Below, piece after piece: positions 9,715 to 18,130 of a stretch of 38,722 nt of DNA. Positions within the stretch are counted from its first letter, which is position 1; each line of letters opens with the position of its first letter. The translations under genes and the position numbers were made by a program. A model generated the notes under the pieces. That model saw only the letters and a program-made list of their open reading frames with translations, did no database searches and had not been told where the DNA came from. Location: the NCBI GenBank assembly GCA_964620555.1, contig CAZUGZ010000020.1, forward strand, positions 1 to 38,722, written 5' to 3'. The DNA comes from JAPOQD01 sp964620555. Lineage in GTDB: Bacteria > Pseudomonadota > Gammaproteobacteria > Pseudomonadales > Halieaceae.

Positions 9715-10537
9715 ACCCGGCGTGGCGGTGCGCCTGAACAGCCGGGTACGGCGGCTGACGGCGCCCAACCCGGGCATAATGACCGGCCCCGGCACCAATA
9801 CCTACCTGCTCGGTGACCGGGAAATCGCGGTACTGGACCCCGGTCCGCTGATCGATGAGCACGTGCAGGCCATCGTGCGGACCGGCGCCGGCAGGATACG
9901 CTGGATTGTGACCACCCACACCCATTCGGACCACTCCCCGGCGTGGCTGCCGCTGCAGCGCGCCAGCGGGGCCGAGGTGATAGGCGCCAAACCCTGGGAC
10001 GACCGCTTTCAGGACGACACGTTCCACCCCCACCGGGAAGTTGCCGACCAGGATCTGTTGCAGACCGAAGAATTCACCCTGCGCGCGCTGCATACCCCGG
10101 GCCACGTGGGCAACCACTATTGCTACCTGCTGGAAGAAGAGGGCATGTTGTTCACCGGCGACCACATCATGCAGGGCTCCACCGTGGTGATCGTGCCACC
10201 ATCCGGTGACATGCAGGCCTATATCAATTCCCTGACCCTGCTGCTGGATTATCCCCTGCGCTCCCTGGCGCCGGGGCACGGCGGGGTGATGGAGGACCCG
10301 GTGGGCACCGTGAAAGGGCTGATCCAACACCGCCTGGGGCGTGAACAGAAGGTGCTGGACGGCGTGCGGCAACTGGGCCCGGCCAACCTGGATGAACTGG
10401 TGCTGGTGGTCTACGACGACGTGGGCAGGGAACTGCACGAGATGGCCAAGCTGTCGATGACCGCCCACCTGATCAAGCTGCAGCGGGAGGGGCGGGCCCA
10501 CTGCGACGCAGCGCAGTGCTGGTCGTTGCCGCAGTGA
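9707..10537 (+). CDS. Metallo-beta-lactamase-fold hydrolase, LACTB2-like
   Basis: A 276-residue cytoplasmic MBL-fold protein. The zinc motif HTHSDH is at residues 71-76, followed by TPGHVGNH, FTGDH and a later APGHGG; a C-terminal winged-helix-like segment (about 205-270) matches the LACTB2/glyoxalase-II-like architecture. Members include endoribonucleases and thioester hydrolases; the substrate here is not known. ATG 9707 overlaps the fabV stop by eight bases, which supports translational coupling with the aceE-aceF-fabV unit. Position after fabV makes an acyl-thioester substrate conceivable, but that is inference only. Confidence 0.85.
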   Translation: MFEPGVAVRLNSRVRRLTAPNPGIMTGPGTNTYLLGDREIAVLDPGPLIDEHVQAIVRTGAGRIRWIVTTHTHSDHSPAWLPLQRASGAEVIGAKPWDDRFQDDTFHPHREVADQDLLQTEEFTLRALHTPGHVGNHYCYLLEEEGMLFTGDHIMQGSTVVIVPPSGDMQAYINSLTLLLDYPLRSLAPGHGGVMEDPVGTVKGLIQHRLGREQKVLDGVRQLGPANLDELVLVVYDDVGRELHEMAKLSMTAHLIKLQREGRAHCDAAQCWSLPQ

Positions 10538-10544
10538 CGGCGGC

Positions 10545-10573
10545 TTGACTACGGCTGCGCAAACACCCATCAT
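10545..10573 (+). promoter_or_regulatory. Possible promoter for the GYD-domain gene
   Basis: TTGACT (10545-10550) is separated by 17 bases from CATCAT (10568-10573, four of six matches to TATAAT). It lies in the 69-base gap before the next gene and would give a leader of about 30 bases. No functional evidence. Confidence 0.35.
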
Positions 10574-10606
10574 TTCGCCATCGCAAAGTGCATAACCGGA
10601 GGAAAA

Positions 10607-10927
10607 ATGGCCAAGTACCTGTTTCGAACAACGTACACCCAGGCGGGCGTTGCGGGCCTGATCAAAGAGGGTGGCAGCGGCCGGCGGGACGCGCTGCAGC
10701 AGACCGTGGAAGGCCTGGGCGGCACGCTGGAAGGCTTCTACTACGCATTCGGAGAAGACGACCTGCTGATGATTGCCGACCTCCCCGATGAGGAGGCGGC
10801 CGCAGCGTTCTCGATGTTCGTCAGCGCCGCTGGCGCGCTGACGGTGAACTGTACCGTATTGATGACGCCCGAGACGATCGATGGGGCCGTGAGCAGGAGC
10901 GTGTCCTACCGGGCGCCCGGCGACTGA
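10607..10927 (+). CDS. GYD domain-containing small protein
   Basis: A 106-residue protein matching the GYD (dimeric alpha-beta barrel-like) family: it opens with KYLFRTTYTQAGVAGLIKEG and has the GGTLEGFYYAFGEDDLLMIADLPD core. Proteins of this family are widespread and functionally uncharacterised. ATG 10607 has a strong ribosome-binding site (GGAGGAAAA). It may have its own promoter and ends convergently against the kinase gene on the other strand. Confidence 0.8.
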   Translation: MAKYLFRTTYTQAGVAGLIKEGGSGRRDALQQTVEGLGGTLEGFYYAFGEDDLLMIADLPDEEAAAAFSMFVSAAGALTVNCTVLMTPETIDGAVSRSVSYRAPGD

Positions 10928-10928
10928 T

Positions 10929-10979
10929 CGCGGTCGCCACAAAAGCCGTCCCGGCTACTGCCGCAGCCGCGCGACCGCG
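10929..10979. terminator. Inverted repeats between convergent genes, possible terminator
   Basis: CGCGGTCG (10929-10936) is complementary to CGACCGCG (10972-10979), and inside it AGCCG-TCC-CGGCT forms a second short hairpin (10944-10956). The region lies between the convergent GYD and kinase genes and overlaps the last codons of the kinase. There is no clear T-run, so termination is only suggested by position. Confidence 0.3.
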
Positions 10980-12004
10980 CCGGCAGCCCTGGTGAGCATG
11001 AGATCAATGCGCAATTTCAGGGGTTCGATGTCCTCGCCGTGGGTTTCCTTCTGCCCCTGCTGATAGCGTGCGTAGACGCCGTGAAAAATGGCGGCCGACT
11101 TCCAGTGATTGAAAGCCTGATAGTAGTCCAGCCCCGACAGATCCCGCCCGGTGCGCTGGCGATAGCGCTCCGCCAACTCACCGCGGGTCGGGAAACCGGG
11201 CGCCATGGTCGCCAATTCCGGTTCGAGGGGCTTCTCGTCACCGGGATCGGGCCAGATATTCAGTGAATAGGCCAGGTCGGCCAGCGGGTCACCCAGGGTA
11301 GCGAGTTCCCAATCGAGTACGGCCGCCACCCGGAAGTCCGCTCCAACCAGCACATTGTGGATGCCGAAGTCGCCATGGACGATGCGGGCGGGCCCCTGCT
11401 CCGGGACATTGGCCAGGAAATAGTCGTGCAACTGATGTGCCCGCGGGTCGTCGTAGCGAGCCGCTTCCATGGAAGACATCCAGGAGCGGTACCAGGTCTT
11501 CAACTGGCGGCCGACATAGCCTTCCCTCTTACCCAGGTCACCGAGGCCCACGGCATCCGGATCCACCTCGTGCAGGGCCGCCAGGGTGTCGATGAAGGAA
11601 AGCGCCATGCCGCGCCGCTCCGGCTCCGGCAGGTGTCGCTCGGTATCGTCGACGTTGTGCAACGGGTGGCCGTCGACCTGCCCCATCACGTAAAAGCAGG
11701 CACCGGTAACCTCCGGGTCCGCACAGAAGGCCAACGCCGGTGGCACCGGCACCGGGGTTGCGCCCAGGGCCGAAATCAGGGCCCACTCCCGGCTCATGTC
11801 GTGGGCCCCGGGCAGCAGCTTGCCCTGGGGCGGGCGGCGAATCACCGCCAAGCGGCCGTTCCGGTCGCGCAGGCGAAAGGTCAGATTGGAGCGGCCGCCG
11901 GCCATCTGCGTCCACTCGAAGGGCGGGGACAGTTGCTCCACATGGTCGTCGACCCAGGCCTCGACCGCAGCGCGCTGGTATCCTTCCGGTTCCGAAGTTG
12001 CCAT
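10955..12004 (-). CDS. APH-family phosphotransferase (ACAD10/11-type acyl kinase)
   Basis: A kinase of the aminoglycoside phosphotransferase/choline kinase fold, 349 residues. The catalytic loop HGDFGIHNVLV and the metal-binding LDWELATLGDPLADLAY are clear, as is the N-terminal GGRSNLTFRL nucleotide loop. This subfamily sits beside acyl-CoA dehydrogenases; its fused animal counterpart (ACAD10/11) phosphorylates 4-hydroxyacyl-CoA before beta-oxidation, and Pseudomonas LvaA does so for 4-hydroxyvaleryl-CoA. The start at 12004 is chosen because AGGGA (12014-12018) is nine bases upstream; ATG 12010 is only three bases from it. It is probably in an operon with the acyl-CoA dehydrogenase 44 bases upstream. 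Confidence 0.88.
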   Translation of the reverse strand: MATSEPEGYQRAAVEAWVDDHVEQLSPPFEWTQMAGGRSNLTFRLRDRNGRLAVIRRPPQGKLLPGAHDMSREWALISALGATPVPVPPALAFCADPEVTGACFYVMGQVDGHPLHNVDDTERHLPEPERRGMALSFIDTLAALHEVDPDAVGLGDLGKREGYVGRQLKTWYRSWMSSMEAARYDDPRAHQLHDYFLANVPEQGPARIVHGDFGIHNVLVGADFRVAAVLDWELATLGDPLADLAYSLNIWPDPGDEKPLEPELATMAPGFPTRGELAERYRQRTGRDLSGLDYYQAFNHWKSAAIFHGVYARYQQGQKETHGEDIEPLKLRIDLMLTRAAGAVARLRQ

Positions 12005-12034
12005 ATTCATTGTTCCCTGTAACCCAAAGGGGTG

Positions 12035-12054
12035 GTAGCCCGCATATTTCACCA
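12035..12054. repeat. Solo terminal end of the 24888-type fold-back element
   Basis: CCCGCATATTTCACCA at 12039-12054 is identical to the first 16 bases of the terminal inverted repeat of the element at 24888-25063; together with the preceding TAG the match to that element's right-end junction is 19 bases. On the minus strand it reads TGGTGAAATATGCGGG, and its TGA is the stop codon of the acyl-CoA dehydrogenase. It looks like a decayed end or a solo terminal sequence. Confidence 0.6.
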
Positions 12055-13311
12055 CAACTCGTGATGTTTCAGCTCGGCGCGGCCGACCACCATGTGGTGC
12101 ACCTCATCCGGGCCATCGGCCAGTTGCAGCGCGCGCAGATCCGCGTACATGCTGGCCAGCGGCGTCCAATGGGAAAGGCCGGTGGCGCCGTGCATCTGCA
12201 TGGCGGAATTCACGATCCCGATCGCCGTCTCCGGCACCATCGCCTTGACGGCGCTGACGTACACCCGGGCCTCGGCGTTACCGAGAACATCCATCGCCTT
12301 GGCCGCCTGCAGCACGGCCAGGCGCATGGCGTTGATGTCGATTCTGGCCCGCGAGATGACTTCCAGATTCTTGCCCAGCCTGGCGATGGGTTTGCCGAAA
12401 GCCTCCCGTGTGCCGGCGCGCTTGACCATCAATTCCAGGGCCAGTTCCGCCTTGCCGATGGACCGCATGCAGTGGTGAATGCGGCCCGGGCCCAGGCGCA
12501 CCTGGGAAATCTCGAATCCACGCCCCTCGCCGAGCAGAATATTCTCTCGCGGAACGCGAACCTGGTTGAAGCGCAGGTGCATGTGCCCATGGGGGGCATC
12601 GTCGTAACCGAACACCTGCATGGCTTCGACCACCTCCACACCGGGCGCGTCCATGGGCACCAGGATCTGCGATTGCTGTTTGTGGGGCGGCGCCTCGGGG
12701 CTGGTCCTGACCATGACGATCATGATCTTGCAGCGCGGGTCCCCGGCACCGCTGATCCAGTACTTCTCGCCATTGAGCACCCATTCGTCGCCGTCCAGCA
12801 CCGCGCTCATGCTGACGTTTTTGGCATCCGAAGAGGGCATTCCCGGCTCGGTCATGGCGTAGGCCGAGCGGATTTCACCGTTCATCAGCGGTTCCAGCCA
12901 TTGCCGCTTCTGCTGCGATGTGCCGACCCGCTCGAGCACTTCCATATTGCCGGTATCCGGTGCACTGCAATTCAGCGTTTCGGAGGCGTTGAGGTGGGAG
13001 CCGACGTCTCCCCTGCCAAGCTCGGCGGCGATGTAGGCGTAATCCAGGTTGGTCAGACTGCTGCCGTAATCGGTCTCCGGCAGAAAGAAATTCCACAGCC
13101 CGGCCTCGCGGGCTTTCTGTTTGGCGCCGTCGAGCAGTTCGAGCTGGCGCGGATGCCAGCACCAGTTGTGCTCCCGCTGCTGGTGAAGATCATCGAATTC
13201 CCGCCGGATCGGTTCGACGTTCTCAGCGAGATGGCGCCTCACCGCACCCATCAGCGGCAGCGCCTCGGCCGACATGGTCAGGTTGAAAAGTTCGTTGTTC
13301 AGGTCAGACAT
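12049..13311 (-). CDS. Acyl-CoA dehydrogenase, ACAD10/11-like
   Basis: FAD-dependent acyl-CoA dehydrogenase of 420 residues. Visible family blocks are YAMTEPGMPSSDA and EKYWISGAGDP in the middle domain, RLGPGRIHHCMRSIG, and the C-terminal MQMHGATGLS and LADGPDEVHHMV segments typical of the ACAD10/11 branch. It would introduce a double bond into an acyl-CoA, perhaps a phosphorylated 4-hydroxyacyl-CoA made by the neighbouring kinase; substrate is inferred from the pairing. ATG 13311 follows GGGGA with eight-base spacing. Its stop codon lies inside a mobile-element terminal repeat, so the native C-terminus may have been slightly altered. Confidence 0.92.
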   Translation of the reverse strand: MSDLNNELFNLTMSAEALPLMGAVRRHLAENVEPIRREFDDLHQQREHNWCWHPRQLELLDGAKQKAREAGLWNFFLPETDYGSSLTNLDYAYIAAELGRGDVGSHLNASETLNCSAPDTGNMEVLERVGTSQQKRQWLEPLMNGEIRSAYAMTEPGMPSSDAKNVSMSAVLDGDEWVLNGEKYWISGAGDPRCKIMIVMVRTSPEAPPHKQQSQILVPMDAPGVEVVEAMQVFGYDDAPHGHMHLRFNQVRVPRENILLGEGRGFEISQVRLGPGRIHHCMRSIGKAELALELMVKRAGTREAFGKPIARLGKNLEVISRARIDINAMRLAVLQAAKAMDVLGNAEARVYVSAVKAMVPETAIGIVNSAMQMHGATGLSHWTPLASMYADLRALQLADGPDEVHHMVVGRAELKHHELW

Positions 13312-13479
13312 GATCGTTTTCCCCGGAGTTTTTTTGCCGGAACGGGCAGCGAAGACAGGTAATTTACAGAGCCGCCGATTATGCACCAAATCGACCGAAC
13401 CGGTAACCTGCGGTCCCGATGTAAGGCCTGATTCCGATAGTTTTGCTACCATTACCCGTTTGGGTTTGAAAGCCTGAAG

Positions 13480-16353
13480 ATGCTTCACTCGAAATTCCGG
13501 CGGGCTGCGGCCAGCACCGGGCTCGCCGCCGCAGTGGCCGCGCCATGCCCGGCGCTGGCGCAGGATTCCAGCGGGCCGGCGGCCGCCGAACGCGTGATCG
13601 AGGAGATCGTGGTGGTGGGCTCCCTGATCCGCAGGGCGGAGGTGTACGAGGGCCGCGCGCCGGTTCAGACGCTGGGCGCGGCGGCCTTCGAGTCGGTGGG
13701 CGCCGCCCAGCCGGTGGACATTCTCGCCAGCCTCACCGCCAACACCGGCTCCTACCTGGCAACGCAACAGATTTATCTGCAGGGCGTCGCCCAGTTCAGC
13801 CTGCGCGGCGTCGGGCTCTCCTCCACCCTGACTTTGATCAACGGCCGCCGGGCCGGGTTCGCGCCGGTCTCCAACGACGCCGGGCAGAGCTTCTTCGACA
13901 TCAACACGCTGCCGGTGCTGATGATCGACCGGGTCGAAATCCTCCGCGACGGAGCCTCGGCCACGTACGGCTCCCAGGCAGTGGCGGGCGTGGCCAACAT
14001 CGTCACCCGCAAGGACTTCAGCGGATTCGAGATCGCCGGCGGCTACCGGGACGCGAGCAATCAGGCGCACGACCTGAGCTTCGCCTACGGCCTGGAGACG
14101 GACAGCGGGCACATCAGCCTGTACGGCACCTGGTACGAACAGGACGAGAACTTCCGCACCGAGTTCGACTGGCTGATCCCCCGGGCCATCGACCCGAACG
14201 GCGACGGCGACATCGTGGACGGCTCCTTCGATTCGGGACGGGGCTCGCCGGGCAGCTTCCGCCGCGCGGTGGCCAACCCCGACGGCAGCTACTCCCCGTT
14301 CCAGGTGGGCGGCTTCGACTCGCCGCGGTTCCCCGATCCGGATTGCCGAGCCGGCGGCGGCTATCCCGGCGGGGCGCTTTGCCGCATGGACTTTTCGGAC
14401 CAGCGCACCATGATCGCCGCCGAACGGCGGGCGCAGCTATTCGCCGAGGCCGACCTCCACCTGGGCCCGGTGACGCTCTTCTCGGAGATCGGCTATTCGG
14501 CCAACGAGGTGACGGACCGCGTCGGCAACATGCCGCTGTTCAATGGCAACGTCGAGCGAACCAACGAGTTCTTCGTGCCCGCCAACCACCCCTTCAACTT
14601 CTGGACGGACCCGGACGGCGACGGCACGCTCACCTACGTTGCGCCATCGGAATGGAACCCCGGGGAGCACGAGGCGGTCCCGCTCGGCTACTTCGGCCGG
14701 CCCCTTGGGGCGGAAGCGGCCGGCGGCAACTCCGGCGATGAGGACCGCGAATTCGACAGCCTGCGGGTGGCGGTGGGGTTCGAGGCCGAGTTGCCGGGCG
14801 GCTGGACGGGTGAGGGGCATTTCGTGCGCGCCAGGACCAACCTCTCGGTGCGCTCGGAGCGCCACTGGGTCGCATCCGAGTTCGCCCGCGTCCTCAGGGA
14901 GGGTGTGTGGAATCCGTTCGGCACACGGCTGGTCGCGCCGGACCTGGTCACACCCAAGACCGTGGCGGACGACGGCCTGGCGCCGGCGCTGGCGGGCCGG
15001 CGCGCCGCCAACGACCCGGAGACGCTGCAGCGATTTGAAAGCGTACGGCGGGAGAGCGCGAGGAGCGTTCAGAACGTCGCCGAGCTGGTCGCCACCAGCG
15101 AGGCATTCGAGTGGGGCGGACAGCCGGTGACGCTGGCGGTGGGCACGCAGTACCGGGAACTCAGCTACGCGTTCCGGCCCGACCCGTTGAACGCCGCCGG
15201 TGACGGTCCGCGGCCGATCATGGAGGTTCCGGCGGGGGCGGGGCAGCGCACCTGGGCGGTGTTCGCCGAGAGCCTGGTGCAGTTCGGCCACCGCGCCGAA
15301 CTGCAGGTCGCCGCCCGCCACGAGCGCTACGACCAGGCGGGCAACTCCACCGATCCGAAGATCGCGGCCCAGTTCTTCGCCAGCGACTGGCTGTCCCTGC
15401 GCGCGTCCTGGGGCACCTCCTTCCAGGCACCGAGCATGTTCCAGGTGGCGGGAAACACCAGTTCGCGCACCCTCACCGACCCGTTCCGCTTCGACGGACA
15501 GGGCGCGGGAAGCTGCACGGTGGACGCATCCGGCGCCATCCTGAACCGCGGCGACAACTTCGCGGTCGTCACCCTGCTGCGCAGCAGCGGGCTGAGCCCG
15601 CAGACGGCACGCTCCGCGAACTTCGGCGTACTGCTGCAGCCCCTGGACAACGCCGCTGTCAGCCTCGACTACTGGACGCTCGACTACCGCGACGTGATCG
15701 CCCAGGGGCGCAGCTTTCAGGCCATCGTCGACGACGACTGCCGCGACGACGGCCAGCCCAACGACGCCCGGGTGCAGCGCGACACCTCCGGGCAGTTGAG
15801 CGTGGTGAGCACCGACTACGACAACATCGGGGCGGTGCGGACCGAGGGCCTCGACCTGAACGCCTACTACGACTTTGCGCTGTCCGCCGGTGACTTCCGC
15901 ATCAGCGCCGATGCCACACTCCTGACCCGTTTCGATGTGGATGCCGCCGGCCAGGGTTTCCTGGACCGGCTCGGCAGCCGCAACGACACCAACGGTTTCG
16001 CCCCGACCCCCGAACTGCGCTTCAATCTCGGCACCGCGTGGCGCCGGGGCCGGCACGCCGCGGGCCTGACGGTCCGCTACGTGGATTCCTACGAGAACGA
16101 CGAGGTGGCGTCGATGCCGAAGATCGCATCCTGGACGACGGTGGATGTGAACTATGCCTACACCTTCGAGAACCTGTTCGGCAGGGAGGCCACGTTCTAT
16201 CTCGGCGCGCGCAACCTGGCCGACCGCGACCCGCCGCCGCTGCCGAGCGGGCGCGACGGCGCGCAGCGCCACAACCTGCGGCCCGGCTTCGACGGTTTCG
16301 TGCACGACATCAAGGGGCGCACACTCTACGCCCGCTTCCGCCTGCGCCTGTAG
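13480..16353 (+). CDS. TonB-dependent outer-membrane receptor
   Basis: A 957-residue TonB-dependent receptor. A signal peptide ends near residue 28 (ALAQ), the TonB-box-like segment EEIVVVGS is at 41-48, and the plug domain follows (about 55-175, with SLRGVGLSSTLTLINGRR and RVEILRDGASATYGSQAVAGVANIV). The rest is a beta-barrel rich in aromatic/Asp turns, ending in RFRLRL. It takes up a ligand across the outer membrane using TonB energy; the ligand (siderophore, saccharide or other) cannot be told, because no transporter, regulator or enzyme is adjacent. It is divergent from the acyl-CoA dehydrogenase. The ribosome-binding site is weak. Confidence 0.93.
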   Translation: MLHSKFRRAAASTGLAAAVAAPCPALAQDSSGPAAAERVIEEIVVVGSLIRRAEVYEGRAPVQTLGAAAFESVGAAQPVDILASLTANTGSYLATQQIYLQGVAQFSLRGVGLSSTLTLINGRRAGFAPVSNDAGQSFFDINTLPVLMIDRVEILRDGASATYGSQAVAGVANIVTRKDFSGFEIAGGYRDASNQAHDLSFAYGLETDSGHISLYGTWYEQDENFRTEFDWLIPRAIDPNGDGDIVDGSFDSGRGSPGSFRRAVANPDGSYSPFQVGGFDSPRFPDPDCRAGGGYPGGALCRMDFSDQRTMIAAERRAQLFAEADLHLGPVTLFSEIGYSANEVTDRVGNMPLFNGNVERTNEFFVPANHPFNFWTDPDGDGTLTYVAPSEWNPGEHEAVPLGYFGRPLGAEAAGGNSGDEDREFDSLRVAVGFEAELPGGWTGEGHFVRARTNLSVRSERHWVASEFARVLREGVWNPFGTRLVAPDLVTPKTVADDGLAPALAGRRAANDPETLQRFESVRRESARSVQNVAELVATSEAFEWGGQPVTLAVGTQYRELSYAFRPDPLNAAGDGPRPIMEVPAGAGQRTWAVFAESLVQFGHRAELQVAARHERYDQAGNSTDPKIAAQFFASDWLSLRASWGTSFQAPSMFQVAGNTSSRTLTDPFRFDGQGAGSCTVDASGAILNRGDNFAVVTLLRSSGLSPQTARSANFGVLLQPLDNAAVSLDYWTLDYRDVIAQGRSFQAIVDDDCRDDGQPNDARVQRDTSGQLSVVSTDYDNIGAVRTEGLDLNAYYDFALSAGDFRISADATLLTRFDVDAAGQGFLDRLGSRNDTNGFAPTPELRFNLGTAWRRGRHAAGLTVRYVDSYENDEVASMPKIASWTTVDVNYAYTFENLFGREATFYLGARNLADRDPPPLPSGRDGAQRHNLRPGFDGFVHDIKGRTLYARFRLRL

Positions 16354-16374
16354 AGGTGACGGCCGGAAGCCGGG

Positions 16375-17967
16375 TCAGCCCGTGCGGCTCTCCCGCGTCG
16401 CCCGGAATTCGAGGTCGGGCCAGCGCTCCTGCATCAGCGCCAGATTGACGCGGCTGGGCGCCAGGTACGTCAGGTAGCCGCCACTGTCCACCGACAACTG
16501 TCCCTGGGCCTTGCGCCGAAACTGCTCCAATGTGCGCGGGTCATCACAGTGCACCCAGCGCGCCGTGTGGACGTCCACCGGCTCGTAGACGGCATCGACC
16601 TTGTATTCGTCCCGCAGCCGGTAGGCCACCACCTCGAATTGCAGTTGCCCCACCGCGCCCACCATCAGGTCGCTGTTGCCCAACGCGCTGAATACCTGTG
16701 CCGAGCCCTCTTCCGACAACTGCTGCAGGCCTTTCTTCAACTGCTTGGATTGCATCGGGTCGGTCAGGCGAATGCGGCGAAACAACTCCGGGGCAAAATG
16801 CGGAACGCCGGTGAAGTGCAGGGTTTCGCCGCTGCTGAAGGTATCGCCGATCTGAATGGCGCCGCGGTTGTGCAAACCGATGATGTCCCCGGACACCGCC
16901 GCTTCCACCAGTTGCCGCTGACCGGCCTGGAAGGTGACGGCATCGCTGATCTTTACCGTCCTGCCGGTGCGCACGTGGCAGATTTTCATACCCTGGCGAT
17001 AGCTCCCGGAGCACACCCGCAGGAACGCCATCCGGTCCCGGTGGCGGGGGTTCATGTTGGCCTGAATCTTGAAAACAAACCCGCTGAACGGCTCTTCGTC
17101 GGGCATCACCGTGCGTTCCCGTGCCGCCCTGGCCAGCGGCGGCGGCGCCCACTGCACAAAATCGTCCAGCATTTCCCGCACCCCGAAATTTTCCAGTGCG
17201 GTGCCGAAAAAGACCGGGGTCAGTTCGCCGGCCAGAAATTCCTGCAAATCGAACGGATGGCAGGCGCTTCGCAGCAGGTCGACCTGCGCCACGAAATCGG
17301 CGTGGGCCGAACCCAGCAGGGCGCGGGCCGCTGCCGAGTCAAGCTCGGCGATGCGGCGGTCCTCGGGCAGGGTGGAACGGAAACCGGGCTGGAACAGGTG
17401 CAGCACATCGGTGTACAGGTTGTAGACCCCCAGGAACTCGCCGTCGAGAGTGATCGGCCAGTTGATCGGCGCGGCGCCGATTTCCAGAACCTGTTCGATT
17501 TCATCGAGCAGCTCAAAGGGGTCGCGAATGTCCCGGTCCAGCTTGTTGACAAAGCTGAGCACCGGCGTATCGCGCAGCCGGCAGACCCCCATCAACTTGA
17601 TGGTGCGCTGTTCCACGCCCTTGCCGCCGTCGATCACCATCAGGGCCGAGTCCACCGCGGTCAGCGTGCGGTAGGTATCTTCGGAAAAATCCTCGTGCCC
17701 CGGCGTGTCCAGCAGATTGACGATGCAATCCCGATAGGGGAACTGCATCACCGAGGAGGTCACGGAAATGCCCCGCTGCCGCTCCATGCTCATCCAGTCA
17801 GAGGTGGCGTGGGGCCCCTGCTTGCCCCTGACCGACCCGGCGGTCTGGATGGCATTGCCCAGCAGCAAGAGCTTTTCGGTGATGGTGGTCTTGCCGGCGT
17901 CGGGGTGGGAAATGATGGCGAAGGTTCGTCTTTTCGACACTTCCCGGGGGAATGAGGCGTCTTGCAT
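16375..17967 (-). CDS. prfC: Peptide chain release factor 3
   Basis: Translational GTPase RF3, 530 residues (E. coli 529). It recycles RF1/RF2 from the ribosome after peptide release. G1 is SHPDAGKTT (about 20-28), G3 DTPGHEDF, G4 NKLD; the RF3-specific SDWMSMERQRGISVTSSVMQ switch region and the C-terminal domains are complete. ATG 17967 is chosen as it opens the conserved region; upstream in-frame sequence is not conserved and lacks a better ribosome-binding site. It is divergent from ilvD, with 163 bases between them. Confidence 0.97.
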   Translation of the reverse strand: MQDASFPREVSKRRTFAIISHPDAGKTTITEKLLLLGNAIQTAGSVRGKQGPHATSDWMSMERQRGISVTSSVMQFPYRDCIVNLLDTPGHEDFSEDTYRTLTAVDSALMVIDGGKGVEQRTIKLMGVCRLRDTPVLSFVNKLDRDIRDPFELLDEIEQVLEIGAAPINWPITLDGEFLGVYNLYTDVLHLFQPGFRSTLPEDRRIAELDSAAARALLGSAHADFVAQVDLLRSACHPFDLQEFLAGELTPVFFGTALENFGVREMLDDFVQWAPPPLARAARERTVMPDEEPFSGFVFKIQANMNPRHRDRMAFLRVCSGSYRQGMKICHVRTGRTVKISDAVTFQAGQRQLVEAAVSGDIIGLHNRGAIQIGDTFSSGETLHFTGVPHFAPELFRRIRLTDPMQSKQLKKGLQQLSEEGSAQVFSALGNSDLMVGAVGQLQFEVVAYRLRDEYKVDAVYEPVDVHTARWVHCDDPRTLEQFRRKAQGQLSVDSGGYLTYLAPSRVNLALMQERWPDLEFRATRESRTG

Positions 17968-18130
17968 GGCGGGTTCGCGGCGGGTATCCACGTGTCGGTC
18001 GGCGGCGCAGCTTACACTACTGCAGGGGCGCTTGCAGCATGCCCGGCATTCCCGGAGGCGGGATGGGGACAGCGGGTGGCGCTGGTGGTATCCTGAGAGC
18101 CTCAGGAAAGCCACCGGCAGGACCGCGGCA

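Noticed and set aside
13312..14112. N-terminal extension of the acyl-CoA dehydrogenase frame
   Set aside because: The extension overlaps the start of the TonB receptor and lacks homology; a good ribosome-binding site precedes ATG 13311.
14437..16305. Long minus-strand open frame (about 620 codons) opposite the TonB receptor
   Set aside because: It is antisense to a clear receptor gene, with no recognisable domain or ribosome-binding site.
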